This document shows, in pieces, positions 1-10,100 of a stretch of DNA of 64,000 nucleotides. Positions within the stretch are counted from its first letter, which is position 1. Each line of letters opens with the position of its first letter. The stretch covers positions 37,382-101,381 of the forward strand of contig JASANE010017412.1 in assembly GCA_030248225.1 (NCBI GenBank), in the 5' to 3' direction. The notes below the pieces were generated by a model that was given only the letters and a program-made list of their open reading frames with translations, made no database searches and was not told the origin of the DNA. Made by a program: the position numbers and the translations under genes. Source of the DNA: Trileptium ribeirensis (lineage: Eukaryota > Nematoda > Enoplea > Enoplida > Thoracostomopsidae).

Positions 1-842
1 AGTCTGCGGACTAGCTATAGCTAGATAACCATAAACACAATAAAGGATAATAGGCAAAAATACCGAATCGTTCAGTCGCAATAATGATATATCCAAAAAA
101 ACCTCAGCCGCATAGGTGAATTTGCCGTACTAACAATAGAACAACGCAATAAATTGGTTTTAACACTCTGAAGTCACTAGATTTTCGATTGTCACACGAT
201 TACCTTCAACCTACACTCGTTATTGCACGCATTAATTAATTAACTCAAGAACAACCATTGGGAGACATAGGTAGCATCCGTAAAACATTAGCAAGGCCAT
301 AGGCGTAAAGATTTCCATTTTTTATGTTAGGTTTAAATAGAATAAATATCTCGCGTATTTCGCTAAGCCCTAGAAACAACTCGCAGAACCATGTCAGCAG
401 TGATAGTCATCTTACTGATATTCTGTATTGAACAAAACTCAATCCAATCCTACGCTAACTAGACCGCAAAAATTCTCCAACGTAACGCATGTACGTCTAA
501 ACCATTATAACACGCCGTCCTCCTTAGCTAAGTCACCTATCACTTTAAATCATCCCTTAAATTCCATTGAGAGCGAAAATGCCAAAGTCATTGAATAGCG
601 ACGTCGAACTCAGAATAACACGTAAACCACTACAAAACCGTAATAATACGTTGACAAAACTAGCTAAGTCACTCGTTTCGAATTAAATTAAAACATAACT
701 AATCGCCTACCACATAATAAATCAAATTCAATACCAAAAACAAGTAAAATAGTTAGTAATAATCACATCGCCACGTAGGCGCCAACAAACAGTACCCTGC
801 ACTGTATTAAAGATATACGCGATCACCGCGACAATAACAACC
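1..842. other. C-rich, G-poor non-coding DNA
   Basis: I see no gene or clear repeat here. C clearly outnumbers G, and no GG dinucleotide occurs from 332 to 777, although CG is frequent. The 12-base string tagctaagtcac occurs near 528 and 662. The skew reverses sharply at about 843 inside an AT-only tract. The function is unknown. Confidence 0.6.
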
Positions 843-1618
843 TATATATTATATATTTATTATATAATTTAGAAAAATTTTTATGGAAAATTTAAAATGA
901 GAAATGGGGTGGAAAGGTGGGGTGTGGCTTGAGAAAAGTAGAGAGGGGGTAGTGAAATTTCAATATGATGAAGGGGGTAGGTAGGGGAGTTTGTATTTTA
1001 AATTTGAGGAGTGGGGGTTAAATATTTAGAAAAAAGGAGATGTTTAAAAAATGTGAAAAATGGGGAAAATTGGAATTTTAGGGAAAGGTGAAATTTATGA
1101 AAAATAGAGAGATAGGAAAGGGGTGGAGTGGATATATGAATAGGGGTGGTAATGGAGAAATAATATTAAAATTTGGGGGATAGGGGTTGAATTTTGAGGG
1201 AATGGGGGATATTTGAAAAAGATGAAAAAGGGAAGAAAAAAGATATTTTTGGAAAGGGTAAATTTATAGAAAATAAGAAGAAGGGGAAGGAGGGGATTTA
1301 ATATGTGGTTAGGTGTAGTAATGGGAAAAAGATATGAAAATTTTAGGGGAATTGATTAAGTTTTGGTGGAGGGGGAGGGATTTAAATTTTAGTAGAAAAA
1401 TAGGAAAAAGGAGAAAAATGGATTTTGGGTAGAATTTTGGTAGTATGTAGAAGAAAGGATGGGTGAGGTATATATTGTAGGAAAAAGGGTGGGAAAAAGA
1501 AAAAGTGTGTTTTATGTGATTTTATTTAAGAAATTTAGGTTTTGGGGAATTTATGGGTATGGTTGAATTTTGATAATTTCATAAGTTTTATTATATTTTA
1601 TATATTTATAAATAAATA
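843..1618. repeat. C-free, G-rich ~169-bp tandem repeat (satellite-like)
   Basis: The + strand of this tract holds only three C residues (928, 961, 1580), with none from 962 to 1579. By eye it consists of about four diverged tandem units. A GGAAAGG(T/G) start recurs at about 911, 1082 and 1251, with a weaker copy near 1421. A TTTGRGGR-type block recurs at about 1003, 1169 and 1337. The offsets are 166-171 bases. AT-only tracts flank it on both sides (841-875 and 1580-1618). No long open frame is present. It looks like a short, old satellite block with extreme strand asymmetry; the G runs could allow G-quadruplex or R-loop structure, which is inference. Confidence 0.7.
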
Positions 1619-1627
1619 CATAGCTAG

Positions 1628-2749
1628 CAGGGAGTAACCGGGATTCCGGTTCCGGCGAAAATCGTGTTCCGGTTGCGGTTCCGGCAAAGGGCAAAAACCA
1701 CACCGGAACCGGAATTCCGGTTTAAAAATTTTGTTTGAAATTTTCCACATTATTGCTTCATCTGTAATCCAAACATATGTAATATATTATACAATGATCA
1801 AGCTCCATTACAACTAAGTAAAAGAAAAGATCAACTAAGCAATTTGCCGTGTCAAATGTAAGTAGGGCACATAATTACAGTAGGAATTTTGTATAATAAC
1901 TTGCAGGAGTTTGTTAACAAATCAAAGCCAGGTCTATGCTTGTAGCAGCTATTTTACACATCCAGAAGTCTGTGCGGTACGTTTCAATTAAACCGGTCCA
2001 ATTCGGTAACAGAGTATGGCTGACGCAGAAGTACTTAGGGGATGCTTGGCTAACATAAATTGCTTCAAGAACCCGCCAATGCGTTTGTAAACTTGGTAAA
2101 TCAGTCTAAATTGAAATAAACTTACGCTATCTGCAACGCAGCTAGAAACTGCTTTCTTGGCGGTGAACTGTATTTATTGAAACTGTGCGAGCAGCATCAC
2201 AGTGTGTCTCATTTATAGCATTCTGATTAGAAAGTTATCATTATCATCTAATTTACGGGCACTGTTTGTCCACCGCTAGCCTAAACAGTGTATATACCTG
2301 ATCAGAAAATTACCTTCTATTTGTTATTTTCTCTTAGAATCATATAAACCAATAATTTCAAGTTTCCTACAGAAGAACATGTAACAAACGTATGTGTAGT
2401 AAAGGAAGTTCTACGCTCCAAGCTTTGTAAGCATATTCGATCTGACGCAATATACGCAATGGTGTATAGTGGAAGGCATTTTTTGCTCTGGGTGTCCAAA
2501 AATCGACATATTTGATCGATAAATAAACATTATTAGCTTCCTCAGTCTCTTTAAAGTTTCAGAAAGGCAATAATACCATCGCAAAACATTAAGCTTAATG
2601 TAAGTTATTTTTAATGCATTTTAAATCCACTAAATCTTCATTTCTTCCTTCATCTGTTTTACTATATATAAATTTCGAAGACCAAGTTCCGGATCCGGTT
2701 TAAATAGACGGTTCCGGTTCCCGCAAATTTCGGTTCCGGTTATTCACTG
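1628..2749. mobile_element. hAT-type non-autonomous DNA transposon, complete, 1.1 kb
   Basis: The element begins CAGGGAGTAACCGG and ends CCGGTTATTCACTG, which form imperfect terminal inverted repeats. It is flanked by a perfect 8-bp direct repeat, atagctag, at 1620-1627 and 2750-2757. An 8-bp target duplication with a CAG.. start is the signature of the hAT superfamily. Subterminal regions are rich in TTCCGG/CCGGTT repeats, probably transposase-binding sites. No transposase frame is visible, so it would depend on an enzyme from elsewhere. A diverged full-length copy lies at 8674-9750. Confidence 0.88.
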
Positions 2750-2757
2750 ATAGCTAG

Positions 2758-3883
2758 GTTATATATTATGTATAACAAGTTCACCTGATTCACCTGCCCC
2801 GGGCGACAATCCAGGGGGCCCTGGGGTGAACCAGCTCTCGGTATAACAAGTTATATATATATTTATATACAGGTATATACACAGTTTACGTAAATGTTAC
2901 GCTAAATACTCCATGCCAAGGGCGACAGGGAATACCAGGGCGGCGTGGGGGCGGCCTTTATGGAAAAGAAAAAGAAAAATTTTGTGGTGAAAAAGGCACC
3001 AGCCCCAACACCCCCATTAGTAAGCCCATGACGTCCCGGCATGGGTAACAACAACCTGAAAAACAACAAGTAATAATAATAAAATAATACAAGTAACATC
3101 GAATATATAAATGAAAGCTTTCAAGTATTTGGAAACCCAACGCTATTATGGCAGTACACGTAACTATTATAATGAGCAAAAATAGAATGACAAGATTCAT
3201 GACAAAACAAAAAAATAAGTGAAAAATAAAAATATTTGGAATTTTATAAATTTTTATTGTTTTTGTATTTTATAATTATTTAAATTTTTATGAAATTTTT
3301 GTAAATTTTGTGAATGAAAAATAATATGGAATTTTTCCAAAGACACCATATAACACAAGTTATGCTGAAAACAAGTAATACAAACCAATACGGGATACTC
3401 CCAGTTTACCGGTATATAACGAGTCGAGCTCGATTCGTCAGTATATTCCACTACGCTTACAGTATATATTGTCATTGTTGATGAATAACGTGGTTACCGC
3501 AGCATACATCGTTCGTCCATGACGAGGCAAAGATTACCCATTATCCATCTCGCCCATAGCGGAATATATAATGTCGATAAGAGTTCCTGTAACCCAGGAC
3601 TCACAATAGTGCTTACAAAATTGCTAATCAAAATTGTTGTTGTATTGTTAGAATACCAAGTAAAAGAGTTCCTGCCATTCAGGGCTCTGCAATTGTAATT
3701 CGCGACGTATTTGAAAATAATGTTCGGCAAATGGCATATTACCAATAAACGTTCGCGATAACCCAAAATGTTTAACCATGACGATAATTTTAGTAAAGTT
3801 ATACTAATACTTTTTAAGATTATGACTATTATTATTTGTTGTTGCACCCAATTGGCTAACTGTAGCAATGTAGTTATACTGTT
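2758..3883. other. AT-rich intergenic stretch, no gene seen
   Basis: This stretch contains two short GC-rich patches (about 2785-2845 and 2902-3060, each with GGGCGACA-type strings) between AT-rich sequence. The short open frames on the minus strand (2902-3200, 3254-3475, 3494-3868) look random and contain homopolymeric stretches. I see no RNA gene. Confidence 0.5.
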
Positions 3884-4978
3884 TTAGTCCCGTCGTGGCT
3901 TTGGCAAATACAATGGCCAATCACGTTCCAATGGCATAGACGATGGTTGCCCCGGACAATCGTGACGTTGAACACGCCATTGCGTAACAAATTGAAGTTC
4001 ATCTAAGAACGTAACAGAAAACCGCTGTCGCGTTTGTCTCGAAACTTGTTTAACCAACTGTTGTAACTGTTCTCGTCGTTCGTGTGCGGGTTCTCCATGC
4101 GTTTGTTGATTATTTAGTTGACTTTCCAAATTGTCAATATCGTCGCGCAGACGCTGATATTCCGAGATCGGAAAAACATAATCACGAATGCGGGCTACTT
4201 GGCTCGATATGCCTGATCGCGTATCGGCATAACGTCGCATATCTCGTTGGACGTCACTTTCCCATTTACGTCGACTAAAGCCAATGAAAAGCAGTTGCGG
4301 AAAATATTGTATCGCAATACTGCGCCTTCGCAGCATTTCATAAACGAATCCACGCACTGCATACGCCAATCGACGTATGAAAAGATCGTACAGTTCCGGC
4401 GTAATCGTAACATCCCATTGTTTTTGAAAAACGATACTCCGGACTCGCTCTTCCCATTTGAAGAAAATGTCAATTAAATCGCGTTCAGTAATGCGACTTC
4501 CACGTTCACAAATCTGTTTGAATTGGCGTTTCAATTCATCACGCAGATGTTGATACAGCATGTTCATGCGTTGTGGCATCGGTTCAGTGGACAAAGTTTG
4601 GTAAAACGTAAAGTAATGGTAGATTAGCCGATTACCAAACGGTGTACCACGACCGGTTCGTAGATCGTTACCATTAAACTGCAATGAAGTCGTTTCTATC
4701 CCGCTTCGCCGTTCGCTCAGTAGCGCTAATTGACCGGCATCACGTTGTCCCGACACTGGCTGCACACCCGGTGGCACTGCCGTTATAGCAGTCGCTCCTT
4801 GTTCCCTTGATGCTGTTGAAACCGGTTTCGTGGACGTAACGGCCGAAGCTTCCTCAAAAATTTCTACATCACTGACTTTTCGTTGCGTTTCAGTAGCCAC
4901 CGTTAATGTGGATACGGCTGGCGTTGACCGTAAAAGACGGCGCAAAAGTTGCTGCCGATGTTGACTGTTGCTCCTCAT
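3884..4978 (-). pseudogene. Unrecognised 364-codon open frame, probable 3' part of a broken gene
   Basis: This is a long frame with coding-like composition and few low-complexity runs after residue ~80. The N-terminal third is Ser/Thr-rich and the rest is Arg/Gln-rich, with predicted helical segments and a coiled-coil-like stretch (about residues 285-315). I do not recognise the family, and there are no reverse transcriptase, integrase or transposase motifs. The ATG at 4978 is unlikely to be the true start: upstream sequence stays open in another frame and reads as similar Gln/Arg-rich protein, so a frameshift probably lies near 4980. It is the third piece of a block whose first two pieces are at 5492-5974 and 5169-5498. 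It could be a decayed mobile-element or viral-type structural gene, but nothing seen proves that. Confidence 0.45.
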
Positions 4979-5168
4979 GATAAACTACTTCCTGTTGCTG
5001 TCGTTTTCGTGGTTCAACAAATGATGAGGCACGTTGTTTACCTCACCGTTGTCGCCTCGCTTCACGATCACTATCGCTGGATTCTCTAGTCACTTATTCG
5101 TAGTCGTAGCGACGTTCTGCGCGCGCTTGACGACTCGCAGTTCGTTGCGTTTTCTTCTTAGTTTGCGT

Positions 5169-5498
5169 TCATCGCGTTTTGCGTTCAGGCGACTCTCTCT
5201 CCCGTAATCGAAGTTTAAGTTCAGCATTTTGACGATGTGCGTGATCAAGCTCCATCTGTCGGGCTTCCATTTGAGCACGGTGATTTTCGTCCATTCGACG
5301 CAAATAATGCAACGCTGTATCAACGCGCATATTTAATTGCATTTGTTGCATTAATAGCATACCATCCAGTTGTACTGCTGATGGAGGTATGGCTTGCTGC
5401 AATTGTTCACGCAGTTGTACCAACTCCGTACCACGCAAATTTCCCAACTGCAACTCAATGTGCAACGAAGGAGAAATTTCCTGACCACTCGTCACCAC
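5169..5498 (-). pseudogene. Middle fragment of broken coding block, coiled-coil-like
   Basis: This 109-codon frame is rich in Gln, Leu, Glu and Arg with heptad-like spacing, suggesting a coiled coil. Its apparent start is a GTG inside continuing open sequence, and the frame upstream joins smoothly to the 5492-5974 frame after a one-base shift at a run of five C (about 5506-5511 on the complementary strand). Downstream, a basic Lys/Arg-rich continuation is found in a different frame (about 5090-5190), implying another shift. The function is unknown. Confidence 0.45.
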
Positions 5499-5974
5499 TG
5501 TAGTAGGGGGTGTTCGGCAACAGCCGCAACTTGTTCTTGCTGCCGAACGTGCTCGTAGGCGACAGTAACTAGTTGATTAGTGAGCATGTCCATAGCACGC
5601 GGTCGTGCTGGATTCACTACTGAAATAGGCTGTTGAAGCGGCGCTCGAATAGCGTGCGACAACCGCATACGCGCCGACTGGGGAAGGCTAGGTGGGAACA
5701 TAATACTAGCTCTCCCTCGTCCCCTAACTGGTCGTACCGTGATTGGCACAATATCTGACATTGTGAGTTCAGCCTGAGCTACCGTTACTAAACTAGAGGT
5801 ACCCGAAACAGGTGGTACCGACATACTTGACGACACAATTGATGTTTCGAATTCAGTACGTATCCGACTTAACGTGGACTGTTCCATTGATTCCTGAGCT
5901 GGTAGCGTTACTGCGGACGAATCTACACTAATGATGCGTAAGGGGGTTTTCCTTCTACCAGCCACTTCAGTCAT
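5492..5974 (-). pseudogene. First fragment of broken coding block, unknown protein
   Basis: This 160-codon frame starts with an ATG at 5974. The Ser/Thr/Val-rich N-terminus is followed by an Arg/Pro-rich segment. It ends right after an AEHP..QW sequence where a run of five C appears to break the frame into the 5169-5498 piece. No domain is recognised. The block ends about 25 bases from the dispersed repeat at 6001-6187, so it may be part of an inserted element. Confidence 0.4.
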
Positions 5975-6000
5975 AGATTCCGGATCTACAGATCCGGAGC

Positions 6001-6187
6001 TTAATTAAGGATAAAATTGGCAAGTTGCCAAACTTCTAAAATGTCAGGTGCATATCCTCACATGATAAGCTTTCAAACAAAAAAAATTTTTTGAAATAGG
6101 TTCAGTGGTTCTTGAGATCCATGAAAGACTAACGGACGAACGGACATCGACTTTTATGCTCCCAGACAGAAAATAAAAACGCTTCGC
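6001..6187. repeat. Dispersed repeat, copy A
   Basis: This sequence is about 80% alike, by eye, to the reverse complement of 20013-20190. Shared landmarks are a GGTGCA(C/T) box, ACATGATA(A/G)GCTTTCA, AGTGGTTCTTGAGATCC, a GGACGAACGGACATCGAC-type run and CTCCCAGACA followed by AATAAAAACGCTT. The nature of the element is unknown. It abuts the hAT 3' end at 6188. Confidence 0.65.
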
Positions 6188-6269
6188 TCAATAAATTTCG
6201 AAGACCAAGTTCCGGATCCGGTTTAAATGGACTTTTCCGGTTGCTGGTACCGGTTCCGGTTATTCCCTG
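6188..6269. mobile_element. 3' end fragment of the 1.1-kb hAT family
   Basis: This matches the last ~82 bases of the element at 1628-2749 (ATAAATTTCGAAGACCAAGT, then CCGGATCCGGTTTAAAT) and ends CCGGTTATTCCCTG at 6269. No matching left terminus or target duplication of the following ccctcacg was found upstream, so it is a truncated copy or a related element with a replaced interior. Confidence 0.65.
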
Positions 6270-6277
6270 CCCTCACG

Positions 6278-6833
6278 GTATTGATGTGAATGCCAGACAA
6301 TAATTGTAGTTCCAATGTAACAAGTATTTCAACATTGCTGCTGAAAACCACAGTCAGAGATTTTTGATGGGTCTTATCTTATTAGCATCATGAAAACAAA
6401 AAGTTAAAATAACGTAAGTGTAACCGCTAAATTATAATTATTTAATCAATTTCTTCTAAATTAAATGTGGTCCGGAAATTGCAGACCGGACCGCTCCCGT
6501 TGCATCTATAGCTGCGATAAAAATAATTTCGGAAAATATTATACTGTTGCCATTAAATTTAAAGTAAACTCGTTCCAATTTGTTATCGTATTAAGCTTAT
6601 GCTGTTGCTAGTGTGTGATTGTAAGCATACATTACAGGCACATTGAAAAAGATTGTTTCTTTTCTATACGTTTCAATGATAAGGTTTCTGTCTATTATGG
6701 GCCTTTGTTGACGAAAAGGATATAAGTATTTGGTCGTGTGGTGAATGTTGCAACTACATATTTATGTATATCTATCCGTTTTTGTCGAATAATATAATGT
6801 CAGTGAATTTCATCAGGCTATTTTCATTTGCAG
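6278..6833. other. Upstream region of the MARCH gene
   Basis: Non-coding and AT-rich. It presumably contains the promoter or a 5' UTR intron of the gene that follows, but I see no clear TATA box or other element that I can support. It ends in a strong splice-acceptor-like tract (TTTTCATTTGCAG, ending 6833). Confidence 0.4.
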
Positions 6834-6890
6834 GAGCATTTTTATCATACTTCTATACATGTCTGAGATATTTTTTACACGCTAACGCAA
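6834..6890 (+). promoter_or_regulatory. 5' leader with acceptor site and 8-codon upstream ORF
   Basis: A polypyrimidine tract and CAG end at 6833, suggesting that the coding exon is joined to an upstream leader, either a 5' UTR exon or a trans-spliced leader. An upstream ATG at 6859 opens an 8-codon frame that stops at 6885, five bases before the main ATG. The main start context is acgcaaATGGac, with A at -3 and G at +4. A uORF this close could lower or regulate initiation; that is inference. Confidence 0.5.
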
Positions 6891-7185
6891 ATGGACGACG
6901 GTGAACGTAATCTCGGAACTGATGCTACCTCTGCTAACCATCTTATCAGCGCAAGCGAAAAAGCCGATTCATCAGCCGCAGTTGTTGTCGAAGACGAACC
7001 CGTGGATGATATCGGCGAATTGAGTTGTGATTGTCAACATCAACATCATGATGGCGACTTTGACGACGAAGACACGGCGACAAAACTTTCAGTCGAATCG
7101 ACGTCATCGCTCAACGAAGACGATGTTTTGATGTGCGGAACCGGCGAAGAGACAAGTCTCGACGAAGTGAAGCAGTTCTATAAAG
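6891..7185 (+). CDS. MARCH gene coding exon 1
   Basis: Codes residues 1-98 plus one base of codon 99. The product is acidic (many Asp/Glu) with a CDCQHQHH stretch and no known domain. It ends AAAG before the donor GTAAGT at 7186, a near-consensus site. The phase-1 end matches exon 2. Confidence 0.85.
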
Positions 7186-10100
7186 GTAAGTAACGGTACT
7201 AGATGCTTCGCACGGATCGTTGAGTCTCTAAAAATTTTGTGCACATATATTCAATCTGACTCCGGTTATATATTGTGGCTCGTGAATATTTGTGAACCTG
7301 CATGGTCTCGACTTTAGCATATAAATTCATGTTTGTCTATTAACATCAATAGAATAGACGACATAACAAAGACTTCAATCATCTTTTAGTCCCACAATTA
7401 TTTTTATATGTTAAGAGCACCATTTATTTGCATGGAACAAAAAAAACGAGTCCAAATATTAAAAAATCAGGTGAACACATTCTGAACTGGTAGGACGGGA
7501 CAGCGCGCAAGACCATTCGGCGACGCACGGAAAGCTAGCTACCCAAATTAGAGCCTGCAAAACCGTTACAAAAACTCTACACTTTGAAAAAACGAACTCG
7601 GTCACCCTTTATATCCTATGCGTCTTCCTATCCTATTTAACTTCTGCCAAAATCATAAAGATTGCGGCAGCAGTTGTTTGGTTTACTCATAAAGTTACGA
7701 GACAGCAGAGGAACAATTAATGGTTGCTATTTCCAAGGGTAAATCCAGCGGTAATCGTACATTATGCTTAGTAGGGTCTGATCCAGGGGAAGGGTTGGAG
7801 GGGTTGCAACTCTTCCCCTTTTCGTCAGACGATGTAAAGTTTTTTGATGTTCGCGCAGACATTAGTGCCAAAAACCTGAACCCTTAGACGCCGAAGGTAG
7901 GGCACCCACCACCCCCCCTTTCGCACACCCCACCCTTAAATCGCTCACCGCCCCAAAAAACAAAACCTACATCCGCCATTGATACTTAGGGAATAGGCCA
8001 AATCACTGGTTTTTGATGAGTAATATATTACAGCTGAGTTCCGTGTTTCGTTTAGCTGAGAGAGTAAGCGGAACTGAAAATTTTATTTCGGAACCGGAAC
8101 AGACATCTGGTTTTTATAAATCTGTATTTAGCAAAATAAACGAACGAAGTACTGTGGTTTTGAAATGTGTCTATCACCGCCACTTTGGCTTTGTTGTGTT
8201 GCCGTGATATTACCGGCTTTTTGAGGGTTGGAAGAGGCTTGGGAGGCTACAACACCCTCAGACACGGCAAGATTCCTTTAACCACGTATGCCTGTGTAAA
8301 ACAATGTGTCATTATGCATATTATTCATTACGAATTTTGTAAATGGTGGCTTTTCTGGTTGTGAAATGAAAATACTCAATGTTCTACTTTCTCAACTGAT
8401 GTGCCATAGTTGAGACAAACTGGGATAATCTCTGTGCTGTTAACAATATGCACAGTATATATACCTTGTTACGCTGCAGTTCCGGACAGCGTTGCGAAAA
8501 GTATATTGATTTTGAAAAAATACTAGCACAGTAGGTAGTGTTTGAGGCGACTTGTGTTGGACAAGCTTCCAGCGTAATTGTAAAGCGCTGATCAACGATT
8601 ATGTTGCGATGTTATGTTGAGGTTTTCATTTCCACTGCGTATTTCTAAATATGCTCTTGCTGTACACATCAGGCAGGGAGTAACCGGAATTCACGTTCCA
8701 GCGACAATCGTGCTCCGGTTTCGGTTCCAGCAAAAGCCAAAACCATACCATAACCGGACTTCCGGTTTAAAAATTTTGGTTAAAATTTTCCATATTTTTG
8801 CTTCATCTGTGCTCCAAACATGTAATATATACACAGTGACCAAGTTCACAAACAGCAAAGCAAAAAAATTGCATTATGAAACGTAAGTAGGACACATAAT
8901 TTCAGTAGAAATTTTTCATCTTGACCGTGCATTAGTGCGTTAACAAAACAAAGCCAGTTCGATGCTTGTAGCAGCTATTATACACATTCAGAAGTCCGCA
9001 GGATATGTTAGAATTAAACCGGTCCAGTTCGGTAACAGAGCATGGATTATTGTACTTGCCAGAAACTTGGCTAACATAAATTGCGTCAAGCACCAGCCAG
9101 TGCGATGTAAACATTGTTAATCAGTCTATATTGGAGTAAAGTAACATGTGCAATGCAGCCAAAAACTGCATTTTTGGTAATGAGCTGTATTTATGGAAAC
9201 TGTGCGAGCAGTACCACAGTTTGTCTCATTTATAGCATTTTGATCAGAAAGTCATCATTATCATCTGGCTGAGGGGCACTGGTTAATTAACGCTAGCCTA
9301 AACATTGTCTCCGACCACTGACCAGAAAATTATTATATACCTTCTTTTATTTTGTTTTGGAAGCATATATATACCAATAATATTATGTTTCCAATAGCAA
9401 AGGGGGCGATTGGAAACAGGGCGAAAGTATGTGGTCTACGCTCCATGCGTTAGAAGCGCATTCAGATTGACCCAATTTACGCAAGGCCGTATAGTGGAAG
9501 GCATTGACATACTGATGAATAAATAAACGTTATTAGCTTCCTGAGTCTCTTCAAAATTCCAGGGAGGCAATAATGTCATCGCAATACATTAAGTTTAATG
9601 TAAAACTTATTTTACTACGTTTTATATTCACTGTACCTTCGTTTTCTTCCTTCATCTGTTTTACAATATATAAGTTTCGAAGACCATGTTTCAGTTCCTG
9701 CTCCGGTTTTAAAGGACGGTTCCGGTAAATTTCGGTTTTGGTTATCCCTGATATCAGGCTGAACAGGTTTAATTTGAACATAAACTTCAGGAAGCAGCAG
9801 TATGAGTGAAACCATTGCGATAAGTATTCACTTGGCATTTATGTCAACGTAAAGCTAGATGAACAATTCTAATGAATTACCATATTGACTGAAGAGTATT
9901 CTTTGAAGAAATTTATGCTAGACAAGTACGAATCAGTGCAAAATGCACAGAATTTGTTTAAGTTGTGGTGCTATGTTGGAGTTCGAAAGTATTGACTTAA
10001 AAGAGTTCTGAGCAATCCTTACGCCACAGCTATCTAAATATGCTAAGCAAATTACCAAGAGAACCCATCTGGCGTTGTTTTGCTAACATATGGTTAAGAT

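Noticed and set aside
2926..6269. A single hAT element from CAGGGAATACC (2926) to CCCTG (6269) carrying the broken coding block
   Set aside because: The 2926 string lacks the CCGG-rich end, and the 8 bases before it (aagggcga) do not match those after 6269 (ccctcacg).
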